Of a DNA stretch of 15,457 nt, positions 6,324-14,882 are shown piece after piece. Both the position numbers and the translations under genes were made by a program. Positions within the stretch are counted from its first letter, which is position 1. Every line of letters begins with the position of its first letter. The notes beneath the pieces are model-generated. The model did not search any database and was not told where the DNA came from. It worked only from the letters and a program-made list of their open reading frames with translations. The DNA comes from Bacillota bacterium (GTDB lineage: Bacteria; Bacillota; Clostridia; Oscillospirales; Oscillospiraceae), in NCBI GenBank assembly GCA_023393155.1, contig JAEWML010000186.1:1-15457 (forward strand), in the 5' to 3' direction.

Positions 6324-7811
6324 ATGAAGTATTACAGCACGCGGGACACCGCGGTGGACCTTGGCGCAGCGCAGGCCGTGCAGCAGGGGCTGAGCCGGGA
6401 CGGCGGTCTTTTGACCCCCACGGAATTTCCGACGCTTTCTCGGAAAGAGTTGGAGGCTCTGCTGCCCATGAGCTATCCCCGGCGGGCGGCGGCGGTGATG
6501 GGCCTGTACCTGACGGATTACAGCGCGAAGGAGCTGCTGGAGTTTGCCGAGACGGCCTACGGCCCCGCCCGGTTTGACACCGCTGCCGTGGCCCCGGTGC
6601 GGACGCTGGACGAAGCCACCCACTGTCTGGAGCTGTGGCACGGGCCTACCTCCGCGTTTAAGGATTTGGCGCTTCAGATGCTGCCCCGGCTGCTGTCCGC
6701 CGCGTTGAAGAAAACGGGGGAGCGCCGGACGGCCTGCATCCTTGCGGCTACCTCCGGCGACACCGGCAAGGCCGCCATGGAGGGCTTTGCCGACGTGGAG
6801 CAGACGAAAATTCTCGTATTTTACCCCAAGGACGGCGTTTCCGCCGTACAGGAGGCTCAGATGCTCACCCAGCGGGGCGATAACGTGGGCGTTTGCTCCG
6901 TGGTGGGAAATTTTGACGACGCCCAAAACGGCGTGAAGCGCATTTTTTCCGACGAAGCCCTCCGGGAGGAGCTGGACGGGCGGGGCTATTTCCTCTCCTC
7001 CGCCAACTCCATTAACTGGGGGCGGATTCTGCCGCAGGTGGTCTACTATATCTCTGCCTACTGCGATCTGGTGCGGGACGGGAAGCTGAAAATGGGAACG
7101 AAGGTCAACTTCTGCGTGCCTACCGGGAACTTCGGCGACATCCTTGCGGGGTATTACGCGAAAAAGATGGGCCTGCCCGTTGGAAAGCTCATTTGCGCGT
7201 CCAACAAAAACGACGTGCTGACGGAGTTTTTGACCACCGGGACCTATGACCGCAACCGGAACTTCTACAACACCATCAGCCCCTCCATGGACATCCTGGT
7301 TTCCTCCAATCTGGAGCGGCTGCTGTTCGACCTTGCGGGGCAGGACGGCGAGCAGGTGAAGGACTATATGGACCAGTTGGCCATGAGCGGCAGCTATCGG
7401 GTGAGCGACGGGATTTTGGCGCAGATTCACGAACTGTTCTGGGCCGGGTCCTGCGGCGAGGCGGAAACCGCCGCCGCCATTGGGCGCTACTATCGGGAGC
7501 GGGACTATCTGCTGGACACCCATACCGCTGTGGCGGCGGACGTGCTGGAGCAGTACCGCGCCAAAACCGGAGATAACGCTCCCGCCGTGTTTGTGTCCAC
7601 CGCGTCCCCCTTCAAATTCTGCGACAGTGTGCTTGCCGCCATCGGTGAAACGGCGGAGGGCACGGGTACGGAGCTGATCGACCGGCTGCAATATGTCACC
7701 GGGCGGCCCGCCCCGTGGCGGCTGGCGGCCCTGCGGGAGAAGGAGAACCGGTTTGACCTGTGCCGGACAAAAGAGGAGATGCCCCAGACGGTGCGGGATT
7801 TCCTCAGATAA
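6324..7811 (+). CDS. thrC: Threonine synthase
   Basis: PLP-dependent enzyme that converts O-phosphohomoserine to threonine, the last step of threonine synthesis. The product has 495 residues, the length of the longer bacterial class. The N-terminus YYSTRDTA...GLSRDGGLLTP is typical. The PLP lysine lies in HGPTSAFKDLALQ (K113), the phosphate-binding loop is ATSGDTGKAA, and the later blocks SSANSINWGRILPQ and VPTGNFGDILAGYYAKKMG are intact. ATG 6324 has AGGAGG (6311-6316) 7 bases upstream; an in-frame ATG at 6267 touches the yraN stop and lacks support. No amino-acid attenuator or T-box is visible in the 56-base gap, so it is probably carried on the lepB operon transcript. No other threonine genes are in the window. 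Confidence 0.96.
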   Translation: MKYYSTRDTAVDLGAAQAVQQGLSRDGGLLTPTEFPTLSRKELEALLPMSYPRRAAAVMGLYLTDYSAKELLEFAETAYGPARFDTAAVAPVRTLDEATHCLELWHGPTSAFKDLALQMLPRLLSAALKKTGERRTACILAATSGDTGKAAMEGFADVEQTKILVFYPKDGVSAVQEAQMLTQRGDNVGVCSVVGNFDDAQNGVKRIFSDEALREELDGRGYFLSSANSINWGRILPQVVYYISAYCDLVRDGKLKMGTKVNFCVPTGNFGDILAGYYAKKMGLPVGKLICASNKNDVLTEFLTTGTYDRNRNFYNTISPSMDILVSSNLERLLFDLAGQDGEQVKDYMDQLAMSGSYRVSDGILAQIHELFWAGSCGEAETAAAIGRYYRERDYLLDTHTAVAADVLEQYRAKTGDNAPAVFVSTASPFKFCDSVLAAIGETAEGTGTELIDRLQYVTGRPAPWRLAALREKENRFDLCRTKEEMPQTVRDFLR

Positions 7812-7829
7812 CCTCCCGGGCCTGCGGCT

Positions 7830-7901
7830 CGGATGCTTTCGATGAGGTGCTGCCGGGCGAAGACGCACCCCAAGGGAAAAGCGCTTAAAAAAGAGCATCC
7901 G
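7830..7901 (+). other. Stem-loop in thrC to phosphoesterase spacer
   Basis: CGGATGCT (7830-7837) pairs with AGCATCCG (7894-7901). Inside, GGTGC (7846-7850) pairs with GCACC (7865-7869), and AAGCGCTT (7879-7886) is a palindrome. No T-run follows, so it is unlikely to be an intrinsic terminator. It may be an intercistronic mRNA structure, or chance pairing in GC-rich DNA. Confidence 0.35.
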
Positions 7902-7938
7902 GCACGGCCTGCAAGAAATCAAGAAAAGGAGGGCGTGA

Positions 7939-8628
7939 ATGGCCCTGTATGCAATTGGCGACCTGCATCTCTCCCTGACGGCAAACAAGTCCATGGAGGT
8001 TTTCGGGGAGGCGTGGAAGGATTACGTAAGCCGGATTGCCGCATCCCTCTCCGTGTTGCAGTCGGAGGACACGCTGATTCTGGACGGCGACACCTCCTGG
8101 GGTATGAGCATGGAGGAGGCGGAGGCGGACTTCCGCTTTTTGGAGCAGTTTCCGGTAAAAAAGCTGCTGGTGAAGGGAAACCACGACTACTGGTGGACCA
8201 CGGTGAACAAAATGAGCGGCTTTTTTGCGGAGAAGGGACTGACCAGCTTTTCGTTTCTCCACAACAACTGCCATTTTTACGGAGAATATGCCCTGTGCGG
8301 CACCCGGGGCTGGTTTCAGGAGGAGCATCAGAAGCCCCCGGACGCAAAGGTATTGAACCGGGAGATCATGCGGCTGGAAACCTCTCTTCGGGCGGCGGGA
8401 GACAGGCCGATTCTGTGCTTTCTCCACTATCCGCCGCTGTACAGGGGCTATCAGTGCCCCGAGATTCTGGCGCTGCTGGAAAAATACCGGGTGAAGGCCT
8501 GCTATTACGGACATCTTCACGGGCCGGTGATCCGCCGCCGTTTTGAGGGCGAACAGGCAGGAACCGCCTTTTCCCTCATCTCTGCGGACTATTTGGAGTT
8601 CATTCCAAAAAAAATTATCGAATCATGA
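7939..8628 (+). CDS. Calcineurin-like metallophosphoesterase (COG1768-type), substrate unknown
   Basis: A 229-residue cytoplasmic protein with the full two-metal phosphoesterase signature: G7-D8-L-H10, D49-G-D51, G80-N81-H82-D83, H163 (CFLHYPP) and G191-H192-L-H194-G. These residues normally hold Mn/Fe/Zn and activate a hydroxide for phosphoester cleavage. The GDLHLS start and NHDYWW motif resemble the predicted phosphohydrolase group COG1768, which has no assigned substrate as far as I know. There is no signal peptide or membrane segment. ATG 7939 sits just after a strong AAAGGAGGG (7925-7933). It stands between thrC (127 bases upstream) and tig (85 downstream), and neither neighbour reveals a pathway. 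It could share the lepB-thrC transcript or have a promoter I cannot see. Confidence 0.92.
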   Translation: MALYAIGDLHLSLTANKSMEVFGEAWKDYVSRIAASLSVLQSEDTLILDGDTSWGMSMEEAEADFRFLEQFPVKKLLVKGNHDYWWTTVNKMSGFFAEKGLTSFSFLHNNCHFYGEYALCGTRGWFQEEHQKPPDAKVLNREIMRLETSLRAAGDRPILCFLHYPPLYRGYQCPEILALLEKYRVKACYYGHLHGPVIRRRFEGEQAGTAFSLISADYLEFIPKKIIES

Positions 8629-8630
8629 AA

Positions 8631-8655
8631 AAAGTGTGGATTTTTCCGCATTTGT
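8631..8655 (+). terminator. Possible weak terminator after the phosphoesterase
   Basis: TGTGGA (8635-8640) pairs with TCCGCA (8645-8650, one G-U) around TTTT. An A-run precedes it and TTTGT follows. The stem is only 6 bp and it overlaps the proposed tig promoter, so the call is tentative. Confidence 0.4.
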
Positions 8656-8665
8656 CTGATATTAT
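8637..8665 (+). promoter_or_regulatory. Candidate promoter for tig
   Basis: The -10 box TATTAT (8660-8665) is preceded by TGA (8657-8659), an extended -10. Seventeen bases upstream, TGGATT (8637-8642) is a poor -35 with three of six matches. The AT-rich block stands out from its GC-rich surroundings. A short hairpin, ACCGG/CCGGT (8676-8691), lies in the leader. Confidence 0.5.
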
Positions 8666-8713
8666 AGGAAACTGTACCGGCTTGCACCGGTCATGAACGG
8701 AGGAGTAAACAAT

Positions 8714-10162
8714 ATGAACGTGAAAAACTGCGAAAAACAGGAAAAAAGTACCGTCGCCCTGACTGTGGAGGTCAGCGCGGAGGAATTTGAGGCCGCTCTC
8801 GTAAAGGCATATCAGAAGATGCGCAAACAGATCAATGTGCCGGGCTTCCGTCCCGGTAAGGCTCCCCGCAAGATTATTGAGGGGATGTACGGCGCAGAGG
8901 TGTTTTACGAGGAAGCGGTCAATATCGCCATGCCCGACGCCTACGAGGCCGCCGTGGCTGAGCAGAAGCTGGAAGTCGTGGGCTATCCTCAGGTGGATTT
9001 GGAGGGCGAGCTTACCAAAGAGGGCTTTACATTCAAGGCATTGGTCCCCGTTTATCCCGAGGTGAAGCTTGGACAGTACAAGGGGCTGGAGGCCCCCAAG
9101 TCCGACGTAAAAGTCAGCGCCGCCGATGTGGACGAGCGTCTGAAGGAAATGGCCGACCGCAACACCCGGCTGGTGTCCGTGGACCGGGCGGCGAAAAACG
9201 GCGACGTGGCCGTCATCGATTTCGAGGGCTTTCTGGAAGGCAAGCCCTTTGATGGGGGCAAGGGCGAGGGCCACAGCCTGGAGCTGGGTTCCGGCAGCTT
9301 TATCCCCGGCTTTGAGGAGCAGGTTGCCGGCATGAAGGCCGGCGAGGAGAAGGATCTGGACGTGACCTTCCCCGAGGACTACACCCCTGAGCTTGCCGGC
9401 AAGGCAGTGGTGTTCAAGGTGAAACTCCACGAGGTGAAGGAGAAGGACGTTCCTGCCATGGACGACGAGTTCGCCAAGGACGTGAGCGAGTTCGACACGC
9501 TGAAGGACCTGAAGGCGGATATCGAGAAGAAGATTGCCGACGAGCGAGAGCAGGTGGCCCGTCAGGCGTTTGAGGACGCGCTGATGCAGAAGGCGGCGGA
9601 GAACATCACCGCCGACGTGCCCGATGCGCTGGTGGAGTCTCAGGCCCGCCGCTTCGTGGACAATTTCAAAAATCAGATTCAGCAGCAGGGTATTCCCTAT
9701 GAGCAGTATATGCAGATGACCGGCATCACCGAGGCCAAGCTTCTTGAAGATGCGAAGGAGCCTGCGCTGCGGCAGGTCCGCATGGATCTGGCTCTGGCCG
9801 CCATCATCAAGGAGGAAAAGATCGAGATTTCCGACGAGGATGTGGAAGCCGAGTACAATACCATGGCCGGACAGTACGGCATCGAGCTGGAAAACATCAA
9901 GAAGTACCTGCCCGCCGAGCAGATTAAGGATCAGCTCAGCAGCCGCAAGGCCATCGATCTGGTGCGGGACAGCGCCGTGGCGGTGGAGCCCAAGGCTGCC
10001 GAGGCGGAGGAGAAGCCCGCCAAGAAGCCCGCCGCAAAGAAGACTGCCAAGGATTCCGAGGGTGAGGAAAAGCCCGCCAAGAAGACTGCCAAGGCCTCCG
10101 ACGGCGAGGAGAAGCCCGCCAAGAAGCCCGCTGCCAAGAAGCCCGCCAAGAAAGCGGAGTAA
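8714..10162 (+). CDS. tig: Trigger factor with lysine-rich C-terminal tail
   Basis: Ribosome-bound chaperone and peptidyl-prolyl isomerase that receives nascent chains at the exit tunnel. The product has 482 residues. The ribosome-binding loop GFRPGKAP is at 44-51, the FKBP-type isomerase domain at about 162-243 ([14 protein letters not shown]...[15 protein letters not shown]), and the helical C-terminal chaperone arms run to about 425. Residues about 430-482 form an added tail of Lys, Ala, Pro and Glu with repeated EEKPAKK units, predicted to be disordered and strongly basic; E. coli and B. subtilis trigger factors lack it. ATG 8714 has CGGAGGAG (8698-8705) 8 bases upstream. It heads the proteostasis cluster tig-clpP-clpX-lon. 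Confidence 0.97.
   Translation: MNVKNCEKQEKSTVALTVEVSAEEFEAALVKAYQKMRKQINVPGFRPGKAPRKIIEGMYGAEVFYEEAVNIAMPDAYEAAVAEQKLEVVGYPQVDLEGELTKEGFTFKALVPVYPEVKLGQYKGLEAPKSDVKVSAADVDERLKEMADRNTRLVSVDRAAKNGDVAVIDFEGFLEGKPFDGGKGEGHSLELGSGSFIPGFEEQVAGMKAGEEKDLDVTFPEDYTPELAGKAVVFKVKLHEVKEKDVPAMDDEFAKDVSEFDTLKDLKADIEKKIADEREQVARQAFEDALMQKAAENITADVPDALVESQARRFVDNFKNQIQQQGIPYEQYMQMTGITEAKLLEDAKEPALRQVRMDLALAAIIKEEKIEISDEDVEAEYNTMAGQYGIELENIKKYLPAEQIKDQLSSRKAIDLVRDSAVAVEPKAAEAEEKPAKKPAAKKTAKDSEGEEKPAKKTAKASDGEEKPAKKPAAKKPAKKAE
10007..10159 (+). repeat. In-gene repeat encoding the trigger factor tail
   Basis: Three imperfect direct repeats begin at 10007, 10064 and 10106. Each opens with GAGGARAAGCCCGCCAAGAA and continues with variable CCCGCC/ACTGCC AAGAAG blocks. 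Unit lengths are 57, 42 and 54 bases, all multiples of three, so copy changes keep the frame. Each unit encodes E-E-K-P-A-K-K followed by Ala/Lys/Pro and a short acidic spacer. Confidence 0.85.
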
Positions 10163-10198
10163 TCATCCGGAAAACCGTTTACTTTTTACAGATTCGAC

Positions 10199-10241
10199 AC
10201 ATTCTCTCATGGTACCTGTGGTATCATGGGAGAATGTTTCT
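10199..10241 (+). terminator. Hairpin/terminator after tig
   Basis: An 18-position stem (10199-10216 with 10220-10237) has only two G-U pairs and closes on loop TGT. It is followed by TTTCT. The stem is unusually long and the T-run short, so termination may be partial and allow read-through into clpP. The AT-rich DNA before it (10175-10200) contains a TCGACA at 10194-10199, but no -10 box at proper spacing. Confidence 0.6.
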
Positions 10242-10252
10242 AGACGGACCAA

Positions 10253-10271
10253 CCCCGGCAAGAGGCCGGGG
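10253..10271 (+). other. GC hairpin in clpP leader
   Basis: CCCCGGC (10253-10259) pairs perfectly with GCCGGGG (10265-10271) around AAGAG. Flanking GGA (10246-10248) and TCC (10273-10275) can extend it. It lies 24 bases before the clpP ribosome binding site GGAGG (10295-10299). There is no T-run; it may be a leader structure or an RNA-end stabiliser. Confidence 0.4.
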
Positions 10272-10307
10272 ACTCCGCAGACCAGTATCAAAGTGGAGGT
10301 TATACCA

Positions 10308-10889
10308 ATGAGTTTAGTACCTTACGTAGTGGAACAAACCAACCGTGGCGAGCGATCCTACGATATCTTTTCCAGACTGCTGAACGACCGCATCGTCTTT
10401 TTGGGCGAGGAGGTCAACGCCACCACCGCCAGTCTGGTTGTGGCCCAGCTTCTGTATCTGGAGGCGCAGGACCCCGACAAAGACATCCAGCTATATCTCA
10501 ACAGCCCCGGCGGCTCCGTCACCGACGGAATGGCCATTTACGATACCATGCAGTACGTCAAGTGCGACGTGTCCACCGTGTGCGTGGGCATGTGCGCGTC
10601 CATGGGCGCGTTCTTGCTGTCCTCCGGCGCCAAGGGCAAGCGGATTGCCCTGCCCAACGCCGAAATCATGATTCACCAGCCTTCCGCCGGGACGCAGGGC
10701 CAGATTACCGACATGGCCATTCATCTCAAGCGGTTGGAGATTATCAAAAAGCGCATGAACATCATTCTCGCGGACAACACCGGAAGGTCCGTGGAAGAAG
10801 TTACTGCCGCCTGCGAGCGGGACAATTTTATGTCCGCCGGCGAGGCCAAGGAATTCGGCCTGATCGACAAAATTATCACCAATCACTGA
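10308..10889 (+). CDS. clpP: ATP-dependent Clp protease proteolytic subunit
   Basis: Serine peptidase that forms the two-ring barrel degrading substrates unfolded by ClpX or another Clp ATPase. The product has 193 residues, the standard length, starting directly at [19 protein letters not shown]. The catalytic triad is S98 (GMCASMGAF), H123 (MIHQPS) and D172 (ERDNFMSA), with the oxyanion-loop block [15 protein letters not shown] upstream. ATG 10308 has GGAGG (10295-10299) 8 bases before it; the open frame running back into tig is not coding. No CtsR box or CIRCE element is visible upstream. clpX starts 37 bases after the stop, so ClpX and ClpP are probably made from one transcript. Confidence 0.98.
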   Translation: MSLVPYVVEQTNRGERSYDIFSRLLNDRIVFLGEEVNATTASLVVAQLLYLEAQDPDKDIQLYLNSPGGSVTDGMAIYDTMQYVKCDVSTVCVGMCASMGAFLLSSGAKGKRIALPNAEIMIHQPSAGTQGQITDMAIHLKRLEIIKKRMNIILADNTGRSVEEVTAACERDNFMSAGEAKEFGLIDKIITNH

Positions 10890-10893
10890 TTGC

Positions 10894-10909
10894 GCCTTTC
10901 CGGAAAGGC
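10894..10909. other. Palindrome between clpP and clpX
   Basis: GCCTTTCC (10894-10901) and GGAAAGGC (10902-10909) form a perfect 16-base palindrome in the 37-base gap, just before the clpX ribosome binding site (GAGGT, 10916-10920). It could be an RNA hairpin or a protein-binding site. No T-run follows. Confidence 0.45.
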
Positions 10910-10926
10910 AGAACTGAGGTAATACC

Positions 10927-12246
10927 ATGAACGACGACGCCAAAAGAACTCTTCGCTGCTCCTTCTGCGGGAAGCATGAGCAGCAGGTTCACCGAATGAT
11001 TCAGGGACCGGGCGTGCGCATCTGCGACGAATGCGTCCAGCTTTGCATGAGCATTTTGAACGATGGGTTCGAGGACTCCGGCGCCTCCGGTTTGGAGGAA
11101 ATTCCTGACAAGCTGCCCACGCCCCAGGAAATCAAGGGCGTGCTGGACCAGTATGTGATTGGGCAGGACGAAGCCAAGGTCGCCCTGTCCGTAGCGGTGT
11201 ACAACCATTATAAAAGGATTTATTTCGGCGGCGACGAGGAAGTGGAGCTGCAAAAGAGCAACATCCTCATGCTGGGGCCCACCGGTTCCGGCAAGACGCT
11301 GTTTGCCCAGACGCTGGCCCGCATTCTGAAGGTCCCCTTCGCCATTGCGGACGCAACTACCCTCACCGAGGCGGGCTATGTGGGCGATGATGTGGAGAAC
11401 ATTCTCCTTCGCCTTTTACAGGCCGCCGACTTTGATGTGGAGCGGGCCGAGCGGGGCATTATCTATGTGGATGAGATTGACAAAATTGCCCGCAAGAGCG
11501 AAAATGTCTCCATCACGCGGGATGTGTCCGGCGAGGGCGTGCAGCAGGCTTTGCTGAAAATCGTGGAGGGCACCGTGGCCAACGTCCCCCCCCAGGGCGG
11601 GCGGAAGCATCCTCATCAGGAGTTCATTCAGGTGAACACCAAGAACATCCTGTTTATCTGCGGCGGCGCGTTCGACGGGCTGGATAAGATCATCGAGCAG
11701 CGGCTGGACCAGAAGAGCATCGGCTTCGGCGCGAAGATTGAGGGGAAGAAGGAGCGGAACCTGAGCCGGATTCTGGCCGGGGTTCAGCCCCATGACATTT
11801 TGAAATACGGCCTGATTCCCGAGCTGGTGGGCCGTCTGCCGGTGATTGCCACGCTGAACGCTCTGAGCCGAGAGGATTTGGTGCGGATTCTCATGGAGCC
11901 GAAAAACGCTCTGGTAAAGCAGTATCAAAAGCTGCTGGGATACGACAACGTGGAGCTGATTTTTGATCAGGAGGCGCTGGAGGCCGTGGCCGACAAGGCC
12001 ATTGAGCGGAACATCGGCGCCCGGGGCCTGCGGGCGGTGATGGAGTCCATGCTGACGCAGATTATGTACGACATTCCCTCCGACCCCACCATTGAAAAGG
12101 TTCGGATTACCCGGGCCTGCGTGGAGGGAACGGAGCAGCCCGCGCTGGTACACGACAAGCGGCGCGCAAGCCACGCGGTGAAGCTGAACAACGGCAAAAC
12201 CCAAAAGTCGGAGATCGCCGGCAGTACGCCGGCCTCCGCATCCTGA
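10927..12246 (+). CDS. clpX: ATP-dependent Clp protease ATP-binding subunit ClpX
   Basis: Hexameric AAA+ unfoldase that feeds substrates into ClpP. The product has 439 residues. The N-terminal zinc-binding domain has C11, C14, C33 and C36. Walker A is GPTGSGKT (117-124), the GYVG pore loop 150-153 and Walker B IIYVDEID (to D185, with E183). An RKH-type loop (GGRKHPHQ) follows. The ClpP-docking I-G-F tripeptide is at 265-267 and sensor 2 (GARGL) has R366. The C-terminus ends in a short low-complexity tail after about residue 415. ATG 10927 has GAGGT (10916-10920) with 6-base spacing. Intact docking and pore loops indicate a functional partner for the adjacent ClpP. Confidence 0.98.
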   Translation: MNDDAKRTLRCSFCGKHEQQVHRMIQGPGVRICDECVQLCMSILNDGFEDSGASGLEEIPDKLPTPQEIKGVLDQYVIGQDEAKVALSVAVYNHYKRIYFGGDEEVELQKSNILMLGPTGSGKTLFAQTLARILKVPFAIADATTLTEAGYVGDDVENILLRLLQAADFDVERAERGIIYVDEIDKIARKSENVSITRDVSGEGVQQALLKIVEGTVANVPPQGGRKHPHQEFIQVNTKNILFICGGAFDGLDKIIEQRLDQKSIGFGAKIEGKKERNLSRILAGVQPHDILKYGLIPELVGRLPVIATLNALSREDLVRILMEPKNALVKQYQKLLGYDNVELIFDQEALEAVADKAIERNIGARGLRAVMESMLTQIMYDIPSDPTIEKVRITRACVEGTEQPALVHDKRRASHAVKLNNGKTQKSEIAGSTPASAS

Positions 12247-12265
12247 GCAGCCGCAAGCCTGACAT

Positions 12266-12298
12266 AGAAAGGGGGACGCGAGCAGCGTCTCCCTTTCT
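12266..12298 (+). terminator. Intercistronic hairpin between clpX and lon
   Basis: AGAAAGGGGGACGC (12266-12279) pairs with GCGTCTCCCTTTCT (12285-12298) with one G-U, around GAGCA. Only TC and then AATAAG follow, so it is a weak intrinsic terminator at best. It more likely tunes read-through from clpX to lon or protects the clpX mRNA end. lon starts 22 bases downstream. Confidence 0.45.
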
Positions 12299-12320
12299 TC
12301 AATAAGAAAGGAACCTGGCC

Positions 12321-14750
12321 ATGGAGCTGACAACCTGGAACATTCCCGTTCTGGCCCTGCGGGGCCTGACGGTTTTCCCACATATGAACATCACCTTTGA
12401 CGTGGAGCGGCCCATTTCCATTGCGGCCCTGAGCCGGGCGATGGAAACGGACCAGGAAATTTTTCTGGTGACGCAAAAGGAAATCGGAACGGCGGTGCCG
12501 GGAGAGAAGGACCTCTACCGGGTGGGCACCGTATCCCACATTTCTCAGGTTCTGCGCGTATCCGAGGGGAGCGTGCGGGTGATGGTGGAGGGTGGCCGCA
12601 GGGCGCGGATGAAGCGCCTGTGGCAGTCTGAGCCGTTTTTGCAGGCTAATGTGGAGGCATTGCCGGAGCAGAAGGAGTCCGAGTCGTTTTTGAACAGTCC
12701 CCGGACAGAGGCCCTGCTGCGCCAGACCGCCGTGCTGTTTGAGGAGTACGCCGGGAAGGTTTCCGGTGTGCCGGACGGCGTGAAGGCCCAGGTGCTGGAG
12801 AGCCGGGACCCGGGATATCTTGCGGATTTTCTGGCACAGAACGTCCAATTGCGTGCTGAGGAGCGGCAGAGCATTCTGGAGGAGACTTCCGCCTACGTCC
12901 GCCTGCGCAAGCTCAACGAGTTTCTGGCCCGCGAGAATGACGTGCTGGCGTTTGAGGGCGAGATGGAGAACAAGGTCCGCTCTCAGCTTGCCCGGTCCCA
13001 GCGGGAGCAGATTCTGCGGGCCCAGATTCGGGTGATGCAGAGCGAGCTGGGTGAGAGCGAGGACGGAGACGAGGAGCTGGACGAATACCGTATGCGCATT
13101 CTCCGGCTGGACTTGCCGGAGGACACGGAGGCCCACCTGATGAAAGAGGTGGATAAACTGGGCAAGCAGCCCTATTCCAGCGCCGAGAGCGCGGTGATCC
13201 GCAATTATCTGGACGTGTGTCTGGAAATGCCGTGGAACACCGTGACCCGTGAGCGGCTGAATGTGGAAACCGCCAGGAAAATTCTGGATAAAGACCACTT
13301 CGGCCTTGAAAAGGTAAAGCAGCGGATTGTGGAGACGATTGCCGTGCGCCAGATGAACCCGGAGGGGAAGGGGCAGATTCTCTGCCTTGTCGGCCCTCCC
13401 GGCGTAGGCAAGACCTCTATTGCCGTCAGCGTTGCCAAGGCGCTGAACCGGAAGCTGGCCCGGCTGAGCTTGGGCGGCGTGCGGGACGAGGCGGACATCC
13501 GGGGGCACCGGAAAACCTACATCGGCTCCATGCCGGGGCGGATTATTGAAGCCATCAGCCGCAGCAAGTCTATGAATCCTTTACTGCTGCTGGACGAAAT
13601 CGACAAGCTGGGCAACGACTTCCGGGGCGACCCGGCCTCCGCCCTGCTGGAGGTGCTGGATTCCGAGCAGAACCACGCCTTCCGGGACCATTTTATGGAG
13701 ATTCCGGTGGATTTGAGCCATGTCATGTTTATCACCACCGCCAACACCACCGACACCATCCCCCGTCCTTTGCTGGACCGGATGGAGGTCATTCAACTGG
13801 GCAGCTATACCGACGAGGAAAAGCTGCAAATTGCCAGGAATCACTTGATTCCCAAGCAGATGAAGGAGCACGGGTTGAAAAAGTCCCAGCTCAAGATAGA
13901 CGACGGGGCTATCCGCGCCCTGATTCGGGATTACACAAGAGAATCCGGCGTGCGCATTCTGGAGCGGCGGATTGCCGCTCTGTGCCGCAAGTCGGATTTG
14001 AAGCTGCTTACCGGCGAGACGAAGCGCGTCGCCGTGGCGGAAGCAGATTTGCACGCACTGCTGGATATGTCCCCCTATCCCCCCGCCCTCCACTCGGAGC
14101 GGGAGGAGGTCGGCGTGGTCAACGGGCTTGCCTGGACCGAAGTCGGCGGCGAAATTCTGGAGGTGGAGGCCAATGTGATGGACGGCACCGGAAAGCTGGA
14201 GCTGACCGGGAATCTGGGCGACGTGATGAAGGAGTCCGTTCAGGCGGCGCTGAGCTGCCTGCGCAGCCGGACTGCGGTCTATGACATCGACCCGGAGTTT
14301 TACAAGAACAAGGACGTTCATGTCCACTTCCCAGAGGGGGCCGTGCCCAAGGACGGACCCTCCGCGGGCATCGCGGTGGCCACGGCGCTGTGCTCCGCCC
14401 TCACCGGGCGGAAGGTTCGGGCGGGCATCGCCATGACCGGGGAAATTACCCTGCGGGGCAGGGTTTTGCCCATCGGCGGACTGAAGGAGAAGACCATGGC
14501 GGCGCTGCGCAGCGGCGTGAAAACGGTTTTGATTCCGACGGACAACGTGCGGGATTTGGAGCAGATTGACCAGACCGTCTGCGCCGCGCTGGAGTTTATT
14601 CCCGTGGGCAATGTGGATGAGGTGCTGAGCCGGGCGCTGTGTCCCGCTCTTATCAAGAGCCGGGCGGAAAAGGCGGCGGAGCCGGAGCAGGCCGTGGTGG
14701 CGGCCTTTGCCCCGGTCCGGGAGACGGGTGGAGACGCCCTGCGGCAATAA
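12321..14750 (+). CDS. lon: ATP-dependent protease Lon (LonA type)
   Basis: Soluble hexameric AAA+ serine protease that degrades misfolded and some regulatory proteins. The product has 809 residues. The N-terminal substrate domain (about 1-200, LALRGLTVFPHM start) is followed by a coiled-coil stretch (about 210-250), Walker A GPPGVGKT (358-365, K364), Walker B LLLLDEID (D425, E426) and the Lon protease domain. The catalytic dyad is S681 (PKDGPSAG) and K724 (GGLKEK). The last 30 or so residues are a weakly conserved Ala/Glu tail. There are no membrane segments, so it is not LonB. ATG 12321 has AAAGG (12307-12311) upstream. The order tig-clpX-lon-ysxC matches the conserved Firmicutes arrangement, here with clpP added and lonB absent. 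Confidence 0.98.
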   Translation: MELTTWNIPVLALRGLTVFPHMNITFDVERPISIAALSRAMETDQEIFLVTQKEIGTAVPGEKDLYRVGTVSHISQVLRVSEGSVRVMVEGGRRARMKRLWQSEPFLQANVEALPEQKESESFLNSPRTEALLRQTAVLFEEYAGKVSGVPDGVKAQVLESRDPGYLADFLAQNVQLRAEERQSILEETSAYVRLRKLNEFLARENDVLAFEGEMENKVRSQLARSQREQILRAQIRVMQSELGESEDGDEELDEYRMRILRLDLPEDTEAHLMKEVDKLGKQPYSSAESAVIRNYLDVCLEMPWNTVTRERLNVETARKILDKDHFGLEKVKQRIVETIAVRQMNPEGKGQILCLVGPPGVGKTSIAVSVAKALNRKLARLSLGGVRDEADIRGHRKTYIGSMPGRIIEAISRSKSMNPLLLLDEIDKLGNDFRGDPASALLEVLDSEQNHAFRDHFMEIPVDLSHVMFITTANTTDTIPRPLLDRMEVIQLGSYTDEEKLQIARNHLIPKQMKEHGLKKSQLKIDDGAIRALIRDYTRESGVRILERRIAALCRKSDLKLLTGETKRVAVAEADLHALLDMSPYPPALHSEREEVGVVNGLAWTEVGGEILEVEANVMDGTGKLELTGNLGDVMKESVQAALSCLRSRTAVYDIDPEFYKNKDVHVHFPEGAVPKDGPSAGIAVATALCSALTGRKVRAGIAMTGEITLRGRVLPIGGLKEKTMAALRSGVKTVLIPTDNVRDLEQIDQTVCAALEFIPVGNVDEVLSRALCPALIKSRAEKAAEPEQAVVAAFAPVRETGGDALRQ

Positions 14751-14770
14751 GAATGTGTCCGGCCGGGCTG

Positions 14771-14826
14771 CGTGTGCGGCTTTGGAGCCGCGCGTGATGG
14801 GGATCGGCGGCTTCGTCGCCGGTCCC
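14771..14826. other. Two hairpins between lon and ysxC
   Basis: In the first, GCGGCT (14776-14781) pairs with AGCCGC (14786-14791) around TTGG and can extend outward with wobble pairs to 14771/14796. In the second, GGGATCGGCG (14800-14809) pairs with CGCCGGTCCC (14817-14826), one G-U. No T-run follows either. They may end or slow the lon transcript, but no clear terminator or new promoter is visible before ysxC. Confidence 0.4.
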
Positions 14827-14882
14827 GCCCCCGCGCTTTGCGGCGGAGGAGTTAAAAATAAAAGCAAGGAAGTGATTTCCCG

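Noticed and set aside
6213..7994. 593-codon minus-strand frame across thrC; similar ones at 11967-13508 and 13581-14867
   Set aside because: These are antisense to well-identified genes, are low-complexity in composition, and have no family motif or plausible start context.
7833..8546. Plus-strand frame overlapping the metallophosphoesterase
   Set aside because: It is out of frame with a complete, motif-bearing enzyme and shows no domain of its own.
10007..10159. CRISPR-like or satellite repeat
   Set aside because: The repeats are imperfect, contiguous, in frame and without unique spacers. They encode the trigger factor tail.
9744..10307. Open frame leading into clpP through the end of tig
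   Set aside because: It is a composition shadow of the lysine-rich trigger factor tail. ClpP begins canonically at MSLVPYVVE with its own ribosome binding site.
10163..10307. CtsR box or CIRCE operator upstream of clpP
   Set aside because: No GGTCAAA direct repeat and no TTAGCACTC inverted repeat is present. The long stem here is simply a hairpin. TCGACA at 10194 resembles a -35 box, but no -10 box is at usable spacing.
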